Positions 24,001 to 34,400 are shown, counted from the stretch's first letter. The stretch is 64,000 nucleotides of DNA from Omphiscola glabra (GCA_964017045.1 OZ024802.1:9622435-9686434); one strand, 5' to 3'. The notes: generated by a model from the sequence alone, not told the origin. Program-made: numbers and translations.

Positions 24001-25370
24001 ACATAGAGTGTGTGTGGAAAATACAACCTCAGAAGAGACGTAGAATTCTTATTATCATTCCCAAAATAGAGCTTGGTGACAAAGATCAGTGTGGAGATAT
24101 CATAGTCATGAGAAAATCAAGTAATTGCTGCAAATATGCATAGTTTTGTTGATATACAGTATTGAATCTATGAAAGAAAAAAAAATTACCATTTAATAAA
24201 AAACAGATTATATGGGGACAGTATATAACATTGGCAGTAAATGTGTACAGATGCTACTTTTTTGTACATTTTTCTTGGATTATAAAATAAAAGCCACTGT
24301 AATTAGTTAGGTGGGAAATGAAAAAAGTTAATTATTTTTTTAGTTTCTTTTTAATTTAAAAAAAAAAGTGTTATTTTTTAACAGAAAACTCCTACACACA
24401 CAGTACATTTGAAACATGTGAGAGTAGAGAAAGACCAATAGCATTCACGGCACGTTCCAAAAAATTGTGGATTCAGTTCAAGTCGAACGGGAACAGCACA
24501 GCCCGGGGATTCTCTATACCTTTTGTTGCTTACAATGGTTGGCATTTTTACCAAGCTAATCTATTTGTCTTATCAGTTAAACTCCATCACACTAATTAGA
24601 TTTATAGTTTGATAAAACTTTTATAACATAAAGATAAAAAGATCAATAAGTTTTTATAGTGTAGTTTTGTAGAAATCTATATTATGTAACATTGACAGGT
24701 CATATCCTTTTTTTATCCCTTCAAATTAAGTTAATTGTTTAACTTAAAAGTTTTATAAAAATTAATGTTTGCCAGAGCTTTTTCAATAAAATTTCTTTAA
24801 GTAAACACTTCTTTTTCTTAACAGAGGAATATGAATCTCTAATAGAAGACATTGTTCGAGATGGGCGTCTCTACAGTACCTATCAACACCAGCAAATTTT
24901 TAAGGTAAAATTTTGGGTCCCTCTATCCTATTTCTGATATATTTTATCTAAGGAAAAAAAACAACTGGTTGCAATTATGTTGGATAAAAAAATTCAAGGT
25001 TAGTTTGGGGACTGCAACTTTTTTCTATAGCTGTTAATGAACACAATAATTTCAAATTTGCTAAACACTTCTGCATAATCATTTATGAACATTTTCCAGG
25101 AAGATTCAAGAAATATTTAAGATTTTAAATACAAAAATAACTCTTCGCAGAAGATTTAAAGTACACAGTTGTTTTTTGTGCTAAATCAAGTAATACTAGA
25201 CATAAACTATTTATTTGCCTCCACAGGATCGCCAACTTCTGACGGCCTTACTGGAAGTCATTGCAACACCTTACAATTATTTAAAATATGCCAATGTCTC
25301 CCATACAATGTTCCCACCATCTTTCTTTAAACTTCTCACACCTAAAGTAAGAAAATTCTTTCAGACATGA
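2951..25370 (+). CDS. SCUBE: SCUBE family protein (signal peptide-CUB-EGF domain), 5' end missing
   Basis: Secreted or cell-surface multidomain glycoprotein; vertebrate SCUBEs act in Hedgehog release and as growth-factor co-receptors. 21 coding exons were traced by splice signals and unbroken frame: 2951-3070, 8546-8668, 9490-9612, 10609-10734, 11508-11624, 13215-13331, 14815-14937, 19019-19135, 19408-19530, 19780-19998, 20261-20380, 20797-20955, 21643-21745, 21931-22034, 22333-22497, 22743-22910, 23241-23402, 23923-24120, 24385-24537, 24825-24904, 25227-25370 (TGA). They encode about 954 residues, against about 990-1000 for human SCUBEs including signal peptide. Order: nine EGF (1-363), spacer (364-598), three Cys-rich repeats (599-763), CUB (764-880), conserved tail (881-954). 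Nearly all introns are phase 1, as expected for shuffled extracellular modules. The signal-peptide exon lies upstream or was not recognised. I cannot assign it to SCUBE1, 2 or 3; a pre-duplication single gene is likely. Confidence 0.95.
3430..3730. repeat. Degenerate G-rich minisatellite
   Basis: Loose tandem copies of a GGATGGGGTCAGGGT-like motif with variable spacing, in the first traced SCUBE intron. No exact period could be set. Confidence 0.6.
3890..4290. repeat. 26-bp minisatellite
   Basis: About 15 copies of a 26-bp unit containing CTGATGTTTGAATGCCATTT plus GTACCT, some copies shortened or with an inserted GATACTCT. Long minus-strand open frames here are by-products of the repeat. Confidence 0.85.
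5140..5375. repeat. 26-27-bp minisatellite
   Basis: About nine copies of a unit around CACTTGTCTATTCCCCCATG plus TAAAAA, in the SCUBE intron. Confidence 0.8.
6000..6239. repeat. 26-27-bp minisatellite
   Basis: Tandem copies of a unit like TTGACTTAACTGTCCTGGTA plus CAATAC. It abuts the left target duplication of the hAT element at 6248. Confidence 0.75.
6248..7852. mobile_element. 1.6-kb non-autonomous hAT element
   Basis: Inverted ends CAGGGGTCACCAAA (6248) and TTTGGTGACCCCTG (7852), flanked by perfect 8-bp duplications TTCTAGAC at 6240-6247 and 7853-7860. Subterminal regions also match in inverted form (GCGCGGGCC / GGCCCGCG motifs). Inside are a 30-bp minisatellite (6281-6475) and a 54-bp segment duplicated in tandem (about 7537-7645). 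No transposase frame could be read; it depends on a partner for movement. Confidence 0.92.
6281..6475. repeat. 30-bp minisatellite inside the hAT element
   Basis: Six to seven near-identical copies of TGACGAGCGCGGGCCAGATA plus ACGGACCACA. The period is a multiple of three, so open frames appear in several frames on both strands; none is a real gene. The unit resembles the subterminal sequence of the host transposon and probably expanded from it. Confidence 0.9.
8210..8340. repeat. G-rich degenerate transposon-like fragment
   Basis: Contains CAGGGGGCGCCAAAG and CCCGGGCGCAGCTTTTC, similar in flavour to the interior of the MITE at 580-749 (GGGGCGCCAAATGG, CCCCGGGCGC). Inverted ends and target duplication are not visible; probably an eroded copy. 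Confidence 0.35.
8546..13331 (+). CDS. SCUBE: SCUBE exons: EGF-like domains 2-6
   Basis: Five exons (8546-8668, 9490-9612, 10609-10734, 11508-11624, 13215-13331), one EGF domain each. EGF2 begins [16 protein letters not shown] and EGF3 [16 protein letters not shown], both of calcium-binding type. EGF4 ([12 protein letters not shown]), EGF5 ([13 protein letters not shown]) and EGF6 ([13 protein letters not shown]) lack the leading D-x-D/N-E, exactly as the fourth to sixth EGFs of vertebrate SCUBE do. The long linker that vertebrates carry between EGF5 and EGF6 is not seen; the two exons join directly in phase 1. Confidence 0.93.
8880..9060. repeat. Tandem repeat of about 50 bp
   Basis: Four copies of a segment around CATTTTAAATTGAGGAAAGA with GTATCATGTATTGGATAGG, in the SCUBE intron between EGF2 and EGF3 exons. 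Confidence 0.7.
13359..13554. mobile_element. hAT-type MITE in SCUBE intron
   Basis: 196 bp with inverted ends CAGTGGTGGCCAA and TTGGTCACCACTG. Flanks CTCTGGAGT (13350-13358) and CTCTAGAGT (13555-13563) form a near-perfect direct repeat with one mismatch. It starts only 27 bp after the exon end at 13331, leaving the gtgaga donor intact. Confidence 0.8.
14815..19530 (+). CDS. SCUBE: SCUBE exons: EGF-like domains 7-9
   Basis: Exons 14815-14937 ([16 protein letters not shown]), 19019-19135 ([15 protein letters not shown]) and 19408-19530 ([16 protein letters not shown]). All three are calcium-binding EGFs. The middle one has the shorter first loop and the ending YGVTHC, matching human SCUBE EGF8 (YGFTHC). 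The 4-kb intron between EGF7 and EGF8 is full of repeats: a 25-bp array, two antisense LINE fragments and a 1.1-kb satellite. Confidence 0.93.
14995..15235. repeat. 25-bp minisatellite
   Basis: Nine or so copies of a 25-bp unit TTTTGGTGCCCCAGGCAGTT plus CTAAA. A single diverged relative (GTTGGTGTTCCAGGCAGTT) recurs at about 17240, next to the next satellite, so the material between may have been inserted into an older repeat. Confidence 0.85.
15380..15965 (-). pseudogene. LINE fragment: endonuclease C-terminus and linker, antisense
   Basis: Reading the minus strand gives [20 protein letters not shown], then [17 protein letters not shown], the S-D-H-R-P-type motif that closes apurinic-like endonuclease domains of non-LTR retrotransposons. 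Then comes a linker with [20 protein letters not shown]. Stop codons and frame changes break it. A plus-strand open frame over the same DNA is a shadow. Confidence 0.7.
16817..16945. repeat. 44-bp tandem repeat, three copies
   Basis: Three copies of GGGAATGAGACCTATGCATT followed by AGACCCTGTTAGTAGTGTTAGCTT, the last incomplete. Confidence 0.85.
17262..17625. repeat. 27-bp satellite array
   Basis: About 13 copies of TCAGAACTGCATTGTATGAA plus ACTTATG. The 27-bp period keeps two plus frames open, giving repetitive [13 protein letters not shown] translations that are not a real protein. It runs directly into the 28-bp array that follows and is clearly related to it. Confidence 0.92.
17625..18395. 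repeat. 28-bp satellite array
   Basis: About 27 copies of TAGATCTGTATGTCGTATTA plus AACTTATG with very few substitutions (CGT/CAT variants, occasional TAGACC). The period of 28 breaks reading frames. Lies in the SCUBE intron between the EGF7 and EGF8 exons. Confidence 0.95.
18540..18960 (-). pseudogene. LINE fragment: 3' end of reverse transcriptase ORF, antisense
   Basis: On the minus strand this matches the plus-strand fragment at 48890-49275: both encode [12 protein letters not shown] text, then [36 protein letters not shown] and a region ending in VKALHGL-type residues. This is the usual C-terminus of RTE-like non-LTR retrotransposons. The insertion ends about 60 bp before the EGF8 exon. 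Confidence 0.75.
19780..22034 (+). CDS. SCUBE: SCUBE exons: spacer region
   Basis: Exons 19780-19998, 20261-20380, 20797-20955, 21643-21745, 21931-22034 encode about 235 residues between the EGF block and the Cys-rich repeats. Visible are short CxxxC pairs (CNNSC, CDVDC) and a basic stretch RRNRKQ, which parallel the cysteine pairs and basic spacer of vertebrate SCUBE (TCSSGK..., CDLSCIVKRTEKRLRKAIR type). Several N-x-S/T sites occur. Splice phases shift from 1 to 2 and back to 1 across 21745/21931. The last donor (TGCA|gtttgt) is weak, so that boundary is the least certain. Confidence 0.85.
21313..21610. mobile_element. Palindromic GGTACCCGGG MITE, copy 1 (left arm deleted)
   Basis: Begins AAGTGGCTATTGGTATCCAG, jumps after about 22 bp into the central CTACCACAAATGACATCCGA, and then has a complete right arm ending TGGTACCCGGGTACGAATAG. 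The left arm has an internal deletion relative to the copies at 37473, 51411 and 55301. Its right end lies about 32 bp upstream of the SCUBE exon at 21643, next to that exon's polypyrimidine tract. Confidence 0.88.
22333..23402 (+). CDS. SCUBE: SCUBE exons: three cysteine-rich (GCC2/GCC3, ephrin-receptor-like) repeats
   Basis: Three exons (22333-22497, 22743-22910, 23241-23402) each encode one repeat of the pattern C-x-C-P-x-G-T-Y-Q. Examples are [20 protein letters not shown], then [15 protein letters not shown] with [19 protein letters not shown], then [20 protein letters not shown]. This is the family architecture between spacer and CUB. An 18-bp tandem repeat begins right at the donor of the middle exon. 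Confidence 0.93.
22907..22980. repeat. 18-bp tandem repeat starting at a SCUBE splice donor
   Basis: Four copies of AATGGGGCTATATTTATG immediately after the donor AAAG|gtaag of the exon ending 22910. Only the first copy keeps gtaag; the others read ttatg or ttaag. Confidence 0.8.
23705..23888. repeat. 14-bp minisatellite before the CUB exon
   Basis: About 13 copies of CATAACAACTTTGC/A with small variations. A minus-strand open frame over it is spurious. The array ends about 35 bp before the CUB exon acceptor. Confidence 0.9.
23923..24537 (+). CDS. SCUBE: SCUBE exons: CUB domain
   Basis: Exons 23923-24120 and 24385-24537. Reads [29 protein letters not shown]..., the standard CUB opening (G-x-x-x-S-P-N-Y-P-x-x-Y-P), followed by [11 protein letters not shown] and, in the second exon, [20 protein letters not shown]. 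The latter block is close to human SCUBE ([20 protein letters not shown]). A 14-bp minisatellite ends about 35 bp before the acceptor of the first CUB exon. Confidence 0.95.
24825..25370 (+). CDS. SCUBE: SCUBE exons: conserved C-terminal tail and stop
   Basis: Exons 24825-24904 and 25227-25370. The tail [20 protein letters not shown]...QIFKDRQLL...[18 protein letters not shown] is diagnostic of SCUBE proteins (human: [15 protein letters not shown]...[21 protein letters not shown]). TGA ends at 25370. Candidate poly(A) signals AATAAA lie at 26287 and 26544; neither can be chosen from sequence alone. Confidence 0.95.
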
Positions 25371-28300
25371 AATATAGCTCAATAATAAGTTTTAATAAGT
25401 CGAAAAACTTAAGTTATTGTTAATTATGATTTTGCCAAATAGGTAATGAATGTACTGGATTCATTGTTTATAGACACTAAACCTCTGTTTTATATAACCG
25501 TTAACATTTTTGTCATCATTTAAAAAAATGAAAGCTTTAACAATTATTTTTTAGAAATGTTCCTAAATAATAATGTGGCATGATTTTCAAATCTTAAAAT
25601 TCTTGATAGTAAAATGTGATATCAGACACTGAATTGTGTCAGCTTGGTTCTTTTCAAGAATATTTTGTTACAATAATCACAAAGTCGACTTTTGAATGTT
25701 ATTCAATTGAGCTATGATTCAGATCTAAACATTATATACTTTTGTTTCTTGTATAAAGTAATATTATTTGTTACAGTGACTGTGTAAAATATATAATTTG
25801 TTTGATGTATTTAATTTTTGGATTGACAAAAGGCAGGGGAAACAGGACAAGAATTGTGAATGTGTTAGTATTATAAGATAATGTGACGGAAAGCTGTGAT
25901 GATAATTTCTTATTTGTGTGAATGAATCAATGTTATTTTTTTTTTGTATAGTTAATTATTTAGGGGACTCTTAACTCCCACAACCCTTACCATAATTTCA
26001 ACTCTTTGTGCTAGTGACCCAATAGGACAGTGATGGCTGTGAATGCTTTGCTTCAAGAAAGTTTTCTTACTTTTGTTATCAATTAAATGGAAAATTTTAA
26101 AGCAACTGAAATGTTTGATAATTTACTCCCTCACAATTTCAACAAATGAAATCTAAAATTCCTGGAAGAGTTAAGTTTCATTGCCATATTTTCTGTAATG
26201 GAGTTAGCTAAATTTAATCTTATCATAAAATCATAATTAAAAAAACGGAACTGTTTTTCAATGCCTTGTGTTTGACATACCAATCAAATAAAGGTACAAA
26301 ATTATGTTTCCATTAGTTAAAGCTTCATCGTAGTAATAATATGTAACCCATTTTAATTGTGTATCCTGAAAATGAATTTTGGAAAATTCATCATGAATTG
26401 AACCTGCCACAAGTTCACTACTCCATATGGTTGCCACCAATGTCTAAGGATATTGGTTGTGTTGTTCTCTATTTCTATACTTTATTTTACAACAATGTAT
26501 GAATTTCTTTCAGAATTGCCTATTTAAGCTTTTGACACAGGGTAATAAAGTACTTGTGATATAATTATTTTAAAACTTATTGACAAAAAAATACAAGATT
26601 TATAAATTGAGCAGTTATGCAAGATATGGAGATATTTATAATTCCACATCAGAAACAGAAAATTAATATAAATTATCTACTTTTAAATTATATGGGGAAA
26701 AAAATGATCAAATAAATTTTATAAGAAAAAGTCAAATTTTTTATTTCAATTTATTGAAGAAAATAATTAAAAAGATGGAAATTAATGTGCATACCAATTA
26801 TAAAAGAAGCAGTACATTTTCAAAAAGAAAATTTTATAGACTTCTGCTTATTTTAATAATAATAATATTAAAAATCTGAATAAAAAATTAAGAAAAAATA
26901 AAGAAAAGCAAGACTCTATTTACCACAAACCATTCAGAAAACATTTTTAATTTTAAAATTAAAAAACTAAAAATTCCTGATATTCTCTCACTGTTGTCAA
27001 CATTTCTGGAACATTAAGATATGAAACATGGAAACTATTTATTACAACGAATGGTAGGCCTTGTAATATTTGAACAACCACAACTACTTCCAACATTATT
27101 TTATAACTCAATATGATTTCAAATTTCGGATGAACAATATCATTATTATCTGAGATGACTAATTAATTCAGCTTCATTTTTAAGCCTATTACTAGTAGAA
27201 TAATTTACTTTTGTGTGTGACTTTTCAAATATGAAAAAATCTAATATTTTGGTTTGTGAGCATAATTTAGTACACTTAAGGAGTAAAATAATGACTTAAA
27301 TTTAATATCAGTCCTAACAAACATACTTTCATAAAATCTTTAATTTAAAGTTACAAAATGTATATTTCATTGTAATTACAAACATTTTGTATCATTAATT
27401 ATGTAAGCTTAAGTTAGAAATGTAATAATTACATAGTGATGATGAAATGAATAAATTTACACAGGATATTGCATCTTGTTTTTTCTATGACTATTGCATG
27501 ATTACAAAATAAAACCACCTGAGATCTTCATGAAACAAACAAAATTTCATGAAGAAACAGTGACAGCAACTAAACATGGCGCCAACTTTCAAGCTAAAAT
27601 GGGTGCCATCTAAGAGCTGCCAACTTTCAAGCTAAAATGGGTGCCATCTAAGAGCTGCCAACTTTCAAGCTAAAATGGGTGCCATCTAAGAGCTGCCAAC
27701 TTTCAAGCTAAAATGTGAGCCATCTGAGAGCTGCCAACTTTCAAGCTAAAATGGGTGCCATCTAAGAGCTGGTGCCATGTTTAAAAAAGTTCCAAAAGGA
27801 TTTTATTTTCATTCCTTTAGAGGATTATCACTTCATAAAAAAAAAGATTTTAAAATAACACATTGGGCTGGCAGCTAAACACAAACAAATAAAATATACT
27901 GGGTGTTGAATAACTTGCTGATAACTTCTTGACAATTAATGGAAACGTGAATATTTTTTATTCTGAAACAGAATGCAATTAAACAACCAGCTCATCTGAA
28001 CATCAAAAAAAGAGATCAAGGAAGAGCTTCCACTTAAGTTCCACTTAAATAGATCAATTTTCAACAGATGAGAAAAATCATAAAAATATCTCTGAAAAAC
28101 TTAATGTCTGATGCCTGTGTCCATTTAAAAAATGTGAAGACTTTTAAAATAATTTTTTTTATTAAAATGGAATTTCTTATGCCCTTAGAACCTACATATT
28201 TTTTATCTGTTACGGTACACAATTTTAAAATTAACAACTGGCGTTGACACCAAATAATTTATGTTAAGCATTATTTTCCCATAGCATCAATCTACCTATT

Positions 28301-28495
28301 CATCCTGTAAATTAGTGTTCATAAAAAGAAGTAAAATATTTTTTTGAATGTACTCTTAATTTTAAGAAGACAAAAAAATTAATTAATTTTTAAAGTTAAT
28401 ACTTCTTGCTTGAAAAGATTCTTTACAAAAAGGTCACACCGCCCTGACTGCTAGAGATGTCAAAGTTGAATTGTCTGAATGTTAGTTGCAGAGAT
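25371..28495. other. Intergenic region between convergent SCUBE and APIP
   Basis: Holds the 3' untranslated regions of both genes, which cannot be delimited from sequence; candidate AATAAA signals for SCUBE are at 26287 and 26544. AT-rich, with one 38-bp tandem repeat (27578-27775) and no other gene seen. Confidence 0.6.
27578..27775. repeat. 38-bp tandem repeat, five copies
   Basis: Copies of GGGTGCCATCTAAGAGCTGC plus CAACTTTCAAGCTAAAAT, nearly identical, in the SCUBE-APIP intergenic region. Confidence 0.9.
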
Positions 28496-31400
28496 TCACT
28501 CTGATGACTTGGTTATATATGCTCCCTTAGGGGCTGTGGGCACTTCAGTGGCATCAAGTCCTAGAGATTTCATTTGTACAGCAACATCGAAAAGGTAATC
28601 ATAGCATTCACACCTAAAAAAAAAAGAAAATTTAAAAGCAAATTATTTCTTGTGCATCTCTTAAATACCAGGAAATTTATAAATGTTGATTATTATTATT
28701 TTTCTTTAAGTATTTTAAATCATTGCATCAATTTAAAAAAAACAAACAACAACATGAAGTTTCTTTTGTGAGAATCATGATGGATACTTTTATATTAGAT
28801 GAGCAGGGATCTCAAGCACACACATGAACAAAAATGTGTTTGGTTTAAGTGTAAGCACACTATAAATAATGCAAAATAAAGGTAGGTTTATAAGTACATT
28901 ATCTTAGCAGTTTAAGCTTCGGCTTTCTCATATCTACAATACATTGATTGATTAAGCTTTCTCATATCAGCAGTAGGTTTATATAAATGTTTTCTGCTTT
29001 CTCATATTGTCAGTACCGGTACTTACATTGTTTTAGCTTCAGTTTTCTCATATTGTCAGTTCCGGTACTTACATTGTTTTAGCTTTCTCCCAAGTATCTC
29101 CCCAAACATAAACACCATGTCGTCTTACAAGCACAGCACAAGTATCAGGATAGTCGTTCATTGCACGAGCCATCTCCTCCTAATGGTTATTTTAAATATA
29201 CAAGCTTGATCCTTCATATCTTTCACATTTTAAAAAGAAACTTGAAAAAAAAAAAATAAAAAATGACAAGACAAGAAAATGGTTTATTTGATGAAGGACC
29301 TAAATTCAGACCAATATCTATTTTATATGAATTCGACTTAACTTTTTAAAAATTTTGTATTACTAAAGGCTTGATAAAAATGAACTTATTTTTTACTGCT
29401 GGGAATATGCATTCTCATGCAAAAATAAGCTAAATAGCTCCTTATCATTATCATAACATTGGCAAATAACTGAAGTGATGCAGCTAGTGTAATTAATTGA
29501 AACAGAAAAACATCCAGATCTTACCCCTTGAAAGAGTTGGGTATCCATTCCAATGTCTCTTTTAAATGAGCTACCTTGATCTCATTAGGTTCCACTGACA
29601 CTGAGGAAGTGAAGAGTCACCCAGCTCTAGGGTGACTAAATACCAAAAAGCCTCTGGGTGTCTACCAAATGAGTACCCCAAGTATGCTCTTTTGGTTAGC
29701 TAACAGGTTATAATTAAAATCTTACCTTAAGATCTTTCTCAAAAGGTGTGTTTTCTACAATTGGCACAACCAACTCCTCATCATATCTATAGTAATCACC
29801 TGGAAAAAAAATATGATTAATTACAGCTGAAAAGATATTATATTAATCATGTCTGTGAACAAATAAACAATATATTTGTGCACTATGCATATCATCGCCT
29901 GGAAACAGGGTTAAACAATATATTTGTGCACTATGCATATCATCACCTGGAAACAGGGTTAAACAATATATTTTTGCACTATGCATATCATCGCCTGGAA
30001 ACAGGGTTAAACAATATATTTGTGCACTATGCATATCATCGCCTGGAAACAGGGTTAAACAATATATTTGTGCACTGATGCATATCATTGCCTGGAAACA
30101 GGCTTTTAAAACCCATGTGAGTGTGCTTAGCAAAATTCACTCTGAGTTATGGTTTAATTATCTTGTGTAGTTTTTAAAGATATTATATAGGTATTGGTAA
30201 TGAACAAACATTCCAATACAACAGGCGTGGGCAAACTTTTTGTGCGGAGGGCCACATTGATTACTGTAAGGGGGCCGCATGTATATTATGTCCATTTTTT
30301 TAAAGTAGATAAACAATTCTCTGTATTAAAAATCGGTAAATTTGCATTTTAGCATTACATGACAAAAGTCAAGGAATGTTTAAAAAAATAGAAAATTAGA
30401 AAGAAATTTGATCAAAAATGTTAAAACAATCCATAACGGTACATGAACTTCTGTAAAGTTCAACAAAATAACTGAAAAACAAAGTAATTTTGTATTTCTA
30501 AATGCCTTCGAGGGCCGCATAATATCAGTTGTCTGGCCGTAGTTTGCCCACACCTGCAATACAACATACATTTTGTACTGCAATAAACTGCAATAAATTA
30601 TGCATCTTAGCAACTAAATACACTGTTTCTTGCACTAATGATTCACTTGGTTCCTCTTAGATAACAGTAAAAGTTATCAATTTGAAATGTTGAACTTTTT
30701 GGAACAAATTTAACCTTTTCGCTACCGATGACGTCGACGCAACGTCACGATCACACACTTTCAATTACCAAGGACGTCACATAGTCGTCATAACAAAAAG
30801 GCAAAGAACTTTTCTGAAATACCAAGGACGTCATATTTCAATGCTATATATTTCTTTATTGGTTTATCTATAGGGGAGTTAACAAGCCAATAGGATAAAG
30901 AATGAAAATACTGGAAATTTCTTCCCCACTCCTCCCCCCCCCCCCCCCCCCCCCAAAAAAACAATGTTTTTTATTGCTCAGTGAGCAAAAATCGATGTCA
31001 AAACCCAGCGGTAATGAAAGGGTTAATTTTACCTAGACCTTAAAAAAAAGAAGCTTGGTAGAAGAAATGGTACTTGATAAATTCATGACTGAAATTTTTT
31101 TGATCTTTGTCAAGCTATGACTCTTTTTAACATTCAGCAACTATTTACTAGTCCTAAGCTGTTTTTGGAGGTCATGCAGCACTGTTGAGATCTTATACTT
31201 TTTTTAAACTACCATTTGTGCATTTTTTGATGCCTTTAATCATTTCCTGGTGCGTGATTCGAAATTCCGTTCCTGGAAAAATAAGTGTAGCCAAAACAGC
31301 AGCCTTTGAATGTGTGTGGATCACACTACCTGCATCTGTGGGTGTACAAGTTCATGATGTGTTTATAGATGCCACAGTTGATCTGTTAATATTAACCAAC

Positions 31401-34400
31401 TAATATTTTCAGTAAATACCACTTAAATGTTTAACACGCCCAACATGGGAAATTTCAAACTAAATTTATTGAAATGTTTGAGTCTGCAAATAATGGGAGA
31501 GCTTTTAAAGCTTTAAAAAAAAAAACTTTTTGTTCAGATCTGGAAAAATGCAATTTGAGGCTGAAGCTCACTTCTCTTGCTGCATTCAACAAAAGAAATA
31601 ATTTCAAACTTAATAACTAAATATTTTTCTTCATTTCAACAATTGTCTTTAACTTCAGTTTTAAGAACATTTTATCATTGTTTAATTTAGAAAAAAATGC
31701 AGGACATATACATAAAATACATATTAGTCAAGCTTGCCCATACTATACCATTCTTGTGACTTACTTCTCATGGTGTAAGCATTCATGAACAAAGGTGTGC
31801 ACTGACTTTTCTTCAAATTCTTTTGTGGTGGTGGGGTGAAAATATCTTCTTCATCTATGGTCTGGACAAATAAATCTTCTGACTGAAAATGAGAGGATTT
31901 ATTTATCTTGTAAATTTACTGAGACCAGCACAAAGATTAAGATACAATTTCCAACACACAGCTGATGAAATGCTTTTAAACACACTTTTTGCTTCTGATT
32001 TGAACTTTCACAACACTTATTTCCACAATTTGTAAAGTATTTTGAACAGAATCAAAACTTCAGACAAAGCTTTTATACCAAATTTTAACTCTGTAGCCTT
32101 TTGATGTTTAGATATGTCTCATATAAAGTTAATATCATAACAGTAGTTAAAAATCAAGATAATGTTAACACATTTACTGAAGAAGCTTGAATGTCTTACA
32201 GCTGAACTTCATTGGCAAATCAACATTAAAAAAAACACTTGCTTACATAGTAGCTGAAAATAAGGTGAGAATTACCTGAATTCTTTCTTTCTGAACACCT
32301 GAAGGTGCAATATAGATTTCTTTTCTATATATGAAAAAAAAACAATATATGAGTTGACAATTTATGAGAAATATAATATTGTAAATGATTATGATTTTAA
32401 TAAATTATAAACACTGTCTTACATTTTATCCTCATTTCTCAATAACAAATATATATAATTATGAATAGGCTTTGGGAGCTGATGCTGGGTGGTGTAATTG
32501 TAATGCCCTTTATCTATACCTATTTTCTCTTCTGTATTAAGTATCTATTTACTCTTCTGTATCAAGTGTCTATTTACTCTTCTGTATTGTCTATTTACTC
32601 TTCTGTATTAAGTGTCCATTTACTCTTCTGTATTAAGTGACTAACAGAAAACTTGCCCTGTCTTTATGCTAACACCTCCTCCAGTACCTGTGACCCATCC
32701 AAGATCATAAAACTGTCTACATAGTGCTGGAATCAATTTTCTTGGATGTTCCTGTCAGTAAGAAATAAAGATAAATGCTACAAACAAAAAATAATTTGTA
32801 TTTTGACGTAATTAACTAACTGCACCAGAAATAAGAAGAGATTTGGATAGTGACTGTGGTATATTATTAATGCCTTGAGTGGTAAGTGTCTATTAGGGAT
32901 ATACAGTGGGATAATCTCTGGGTTATCTACCCATTTTGATTGAAATTTTTATAAAACAATTATAAATTATATTTCATCACTTTAAACTTTTAAAACATAT
33001 TATGTTTTTACACCAAGTCAAATTCATTACATTATTATTTGAGCAATATTTACTTCTGGCACATATAAATTGCTCTCATACAAAACTATAAGTATAATAA
33101 TATTTAGCAATTATTTTTAATTTAAATATTTCCACTTCTTACAGATTCAAAAAAGAGACAAATACTGTTTTGTAGATAATGTCTATAGAATTTAAATGGT
33201 CACTTAAAACTGTTGATGATTTATAAATTGTACAGTATTTTACAGACTAGAAGACGCTACGGATTATAAGACGCACCTTAATTTTTAAGCAATTTTTAAA
33301 AAAAATTTTTACCATTTATATTAATTTCAAGTATAAGACCCACCTGAATTTTAAAGGCAATTTTTCGAAGAAAAAAGTGTGTCTTATTGTCTGTAAAATA
33401 CGGTATATAAAATGGCATAATTATGAAAAAAAATTGTCGATCTTTACAAAATGCATCATCCATTTATTAAATTGTGATTTATCTCAGGGAAGTTGAAGCA
33501 GTAAAAATTTCCAAAATATTCAGTAAATTGAAAGGTTTATTTGATTTGAAACTCCAAAATATTTCTTCAGTTAAATTACTATTTAATTAACATAAGGTAC
33601 CTATTGTAAAAATCTTTGATTTACTTAAACAACCCAAACACCCCATCCCCTAAACATTTTTAAAAAATTAAAAAATTTTAAAACATACAAATTTTATTTC
33701 TAAATTTGAGGAATGAACAAAAAAAAACTAATGCCCCACAAAACTGTAATTTATTTGAATATGGAAAAACTTGTCTGCAAAAGCTTGGGCAATGTGCTTC
33801 CCACTGCTCTTAAAAAGCAAATTCAATTGCCAAAGGATCTAACAATATTCACTACCACTATTTATGTGCAGTATGATGCAAAGTGGATGGGACTTGTTAA
33901 CCTTGGATGGTAACTTATCTAAGAGAAGGCAAACTCTGAAAAAAAACCCAGAGTCCTGTAGGCAGTATGACATAGACACAATGCAAATTCCGACAACTCC
34001 TGCTGTGTGGAACGCATAAAGAGCACAGTGAAACACACAAAAAACAAATAACCACTGCTAAGTCTTGCCATTGTATCAAATAGGCAAGGATGAGAGAGTG
34101 AGGTTGATGAATTGATGAACTCTCTCTCACTTTAAATTTAAACAAAATTGGTCAAATTACAGCTCAAGTCAAGGCCACTGCTACTACTATTTATGGGTCA
34201 TCCATTAATTATGTCAATAAATGGGGGGGGGGGGATGGAAATGTTTGACAATTGTTGACAAAAGGGGGGGGGGGGGTTAGATTAGTTGATGTCAACAATC
34301 ATGTTTTCTCTATTAAAATTTTAATCTTAAAAATTGACATTATTTGACCCAATTTAATAAGTGTAAATTAAAAAAGTTGTCTAATTTTTAGGCTTTTACA

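Noticed and set aside
29843..30133. 96-codon minus-strand frame with repeated [16 protein letters not shown]
   Set aside because: The 48-bp tandem repeat in an APIP intron; a plus frame is open over the same bases.
31331..31335. Alternative APIP acceptor at 31329 giving MRSSVIHTHS
   Set aside because: Using the upstream acceptor (cccacag, exon to 31335) gives [12 protein letters not shown], which keeps the length and AG-VIHTHS pattern of the family.
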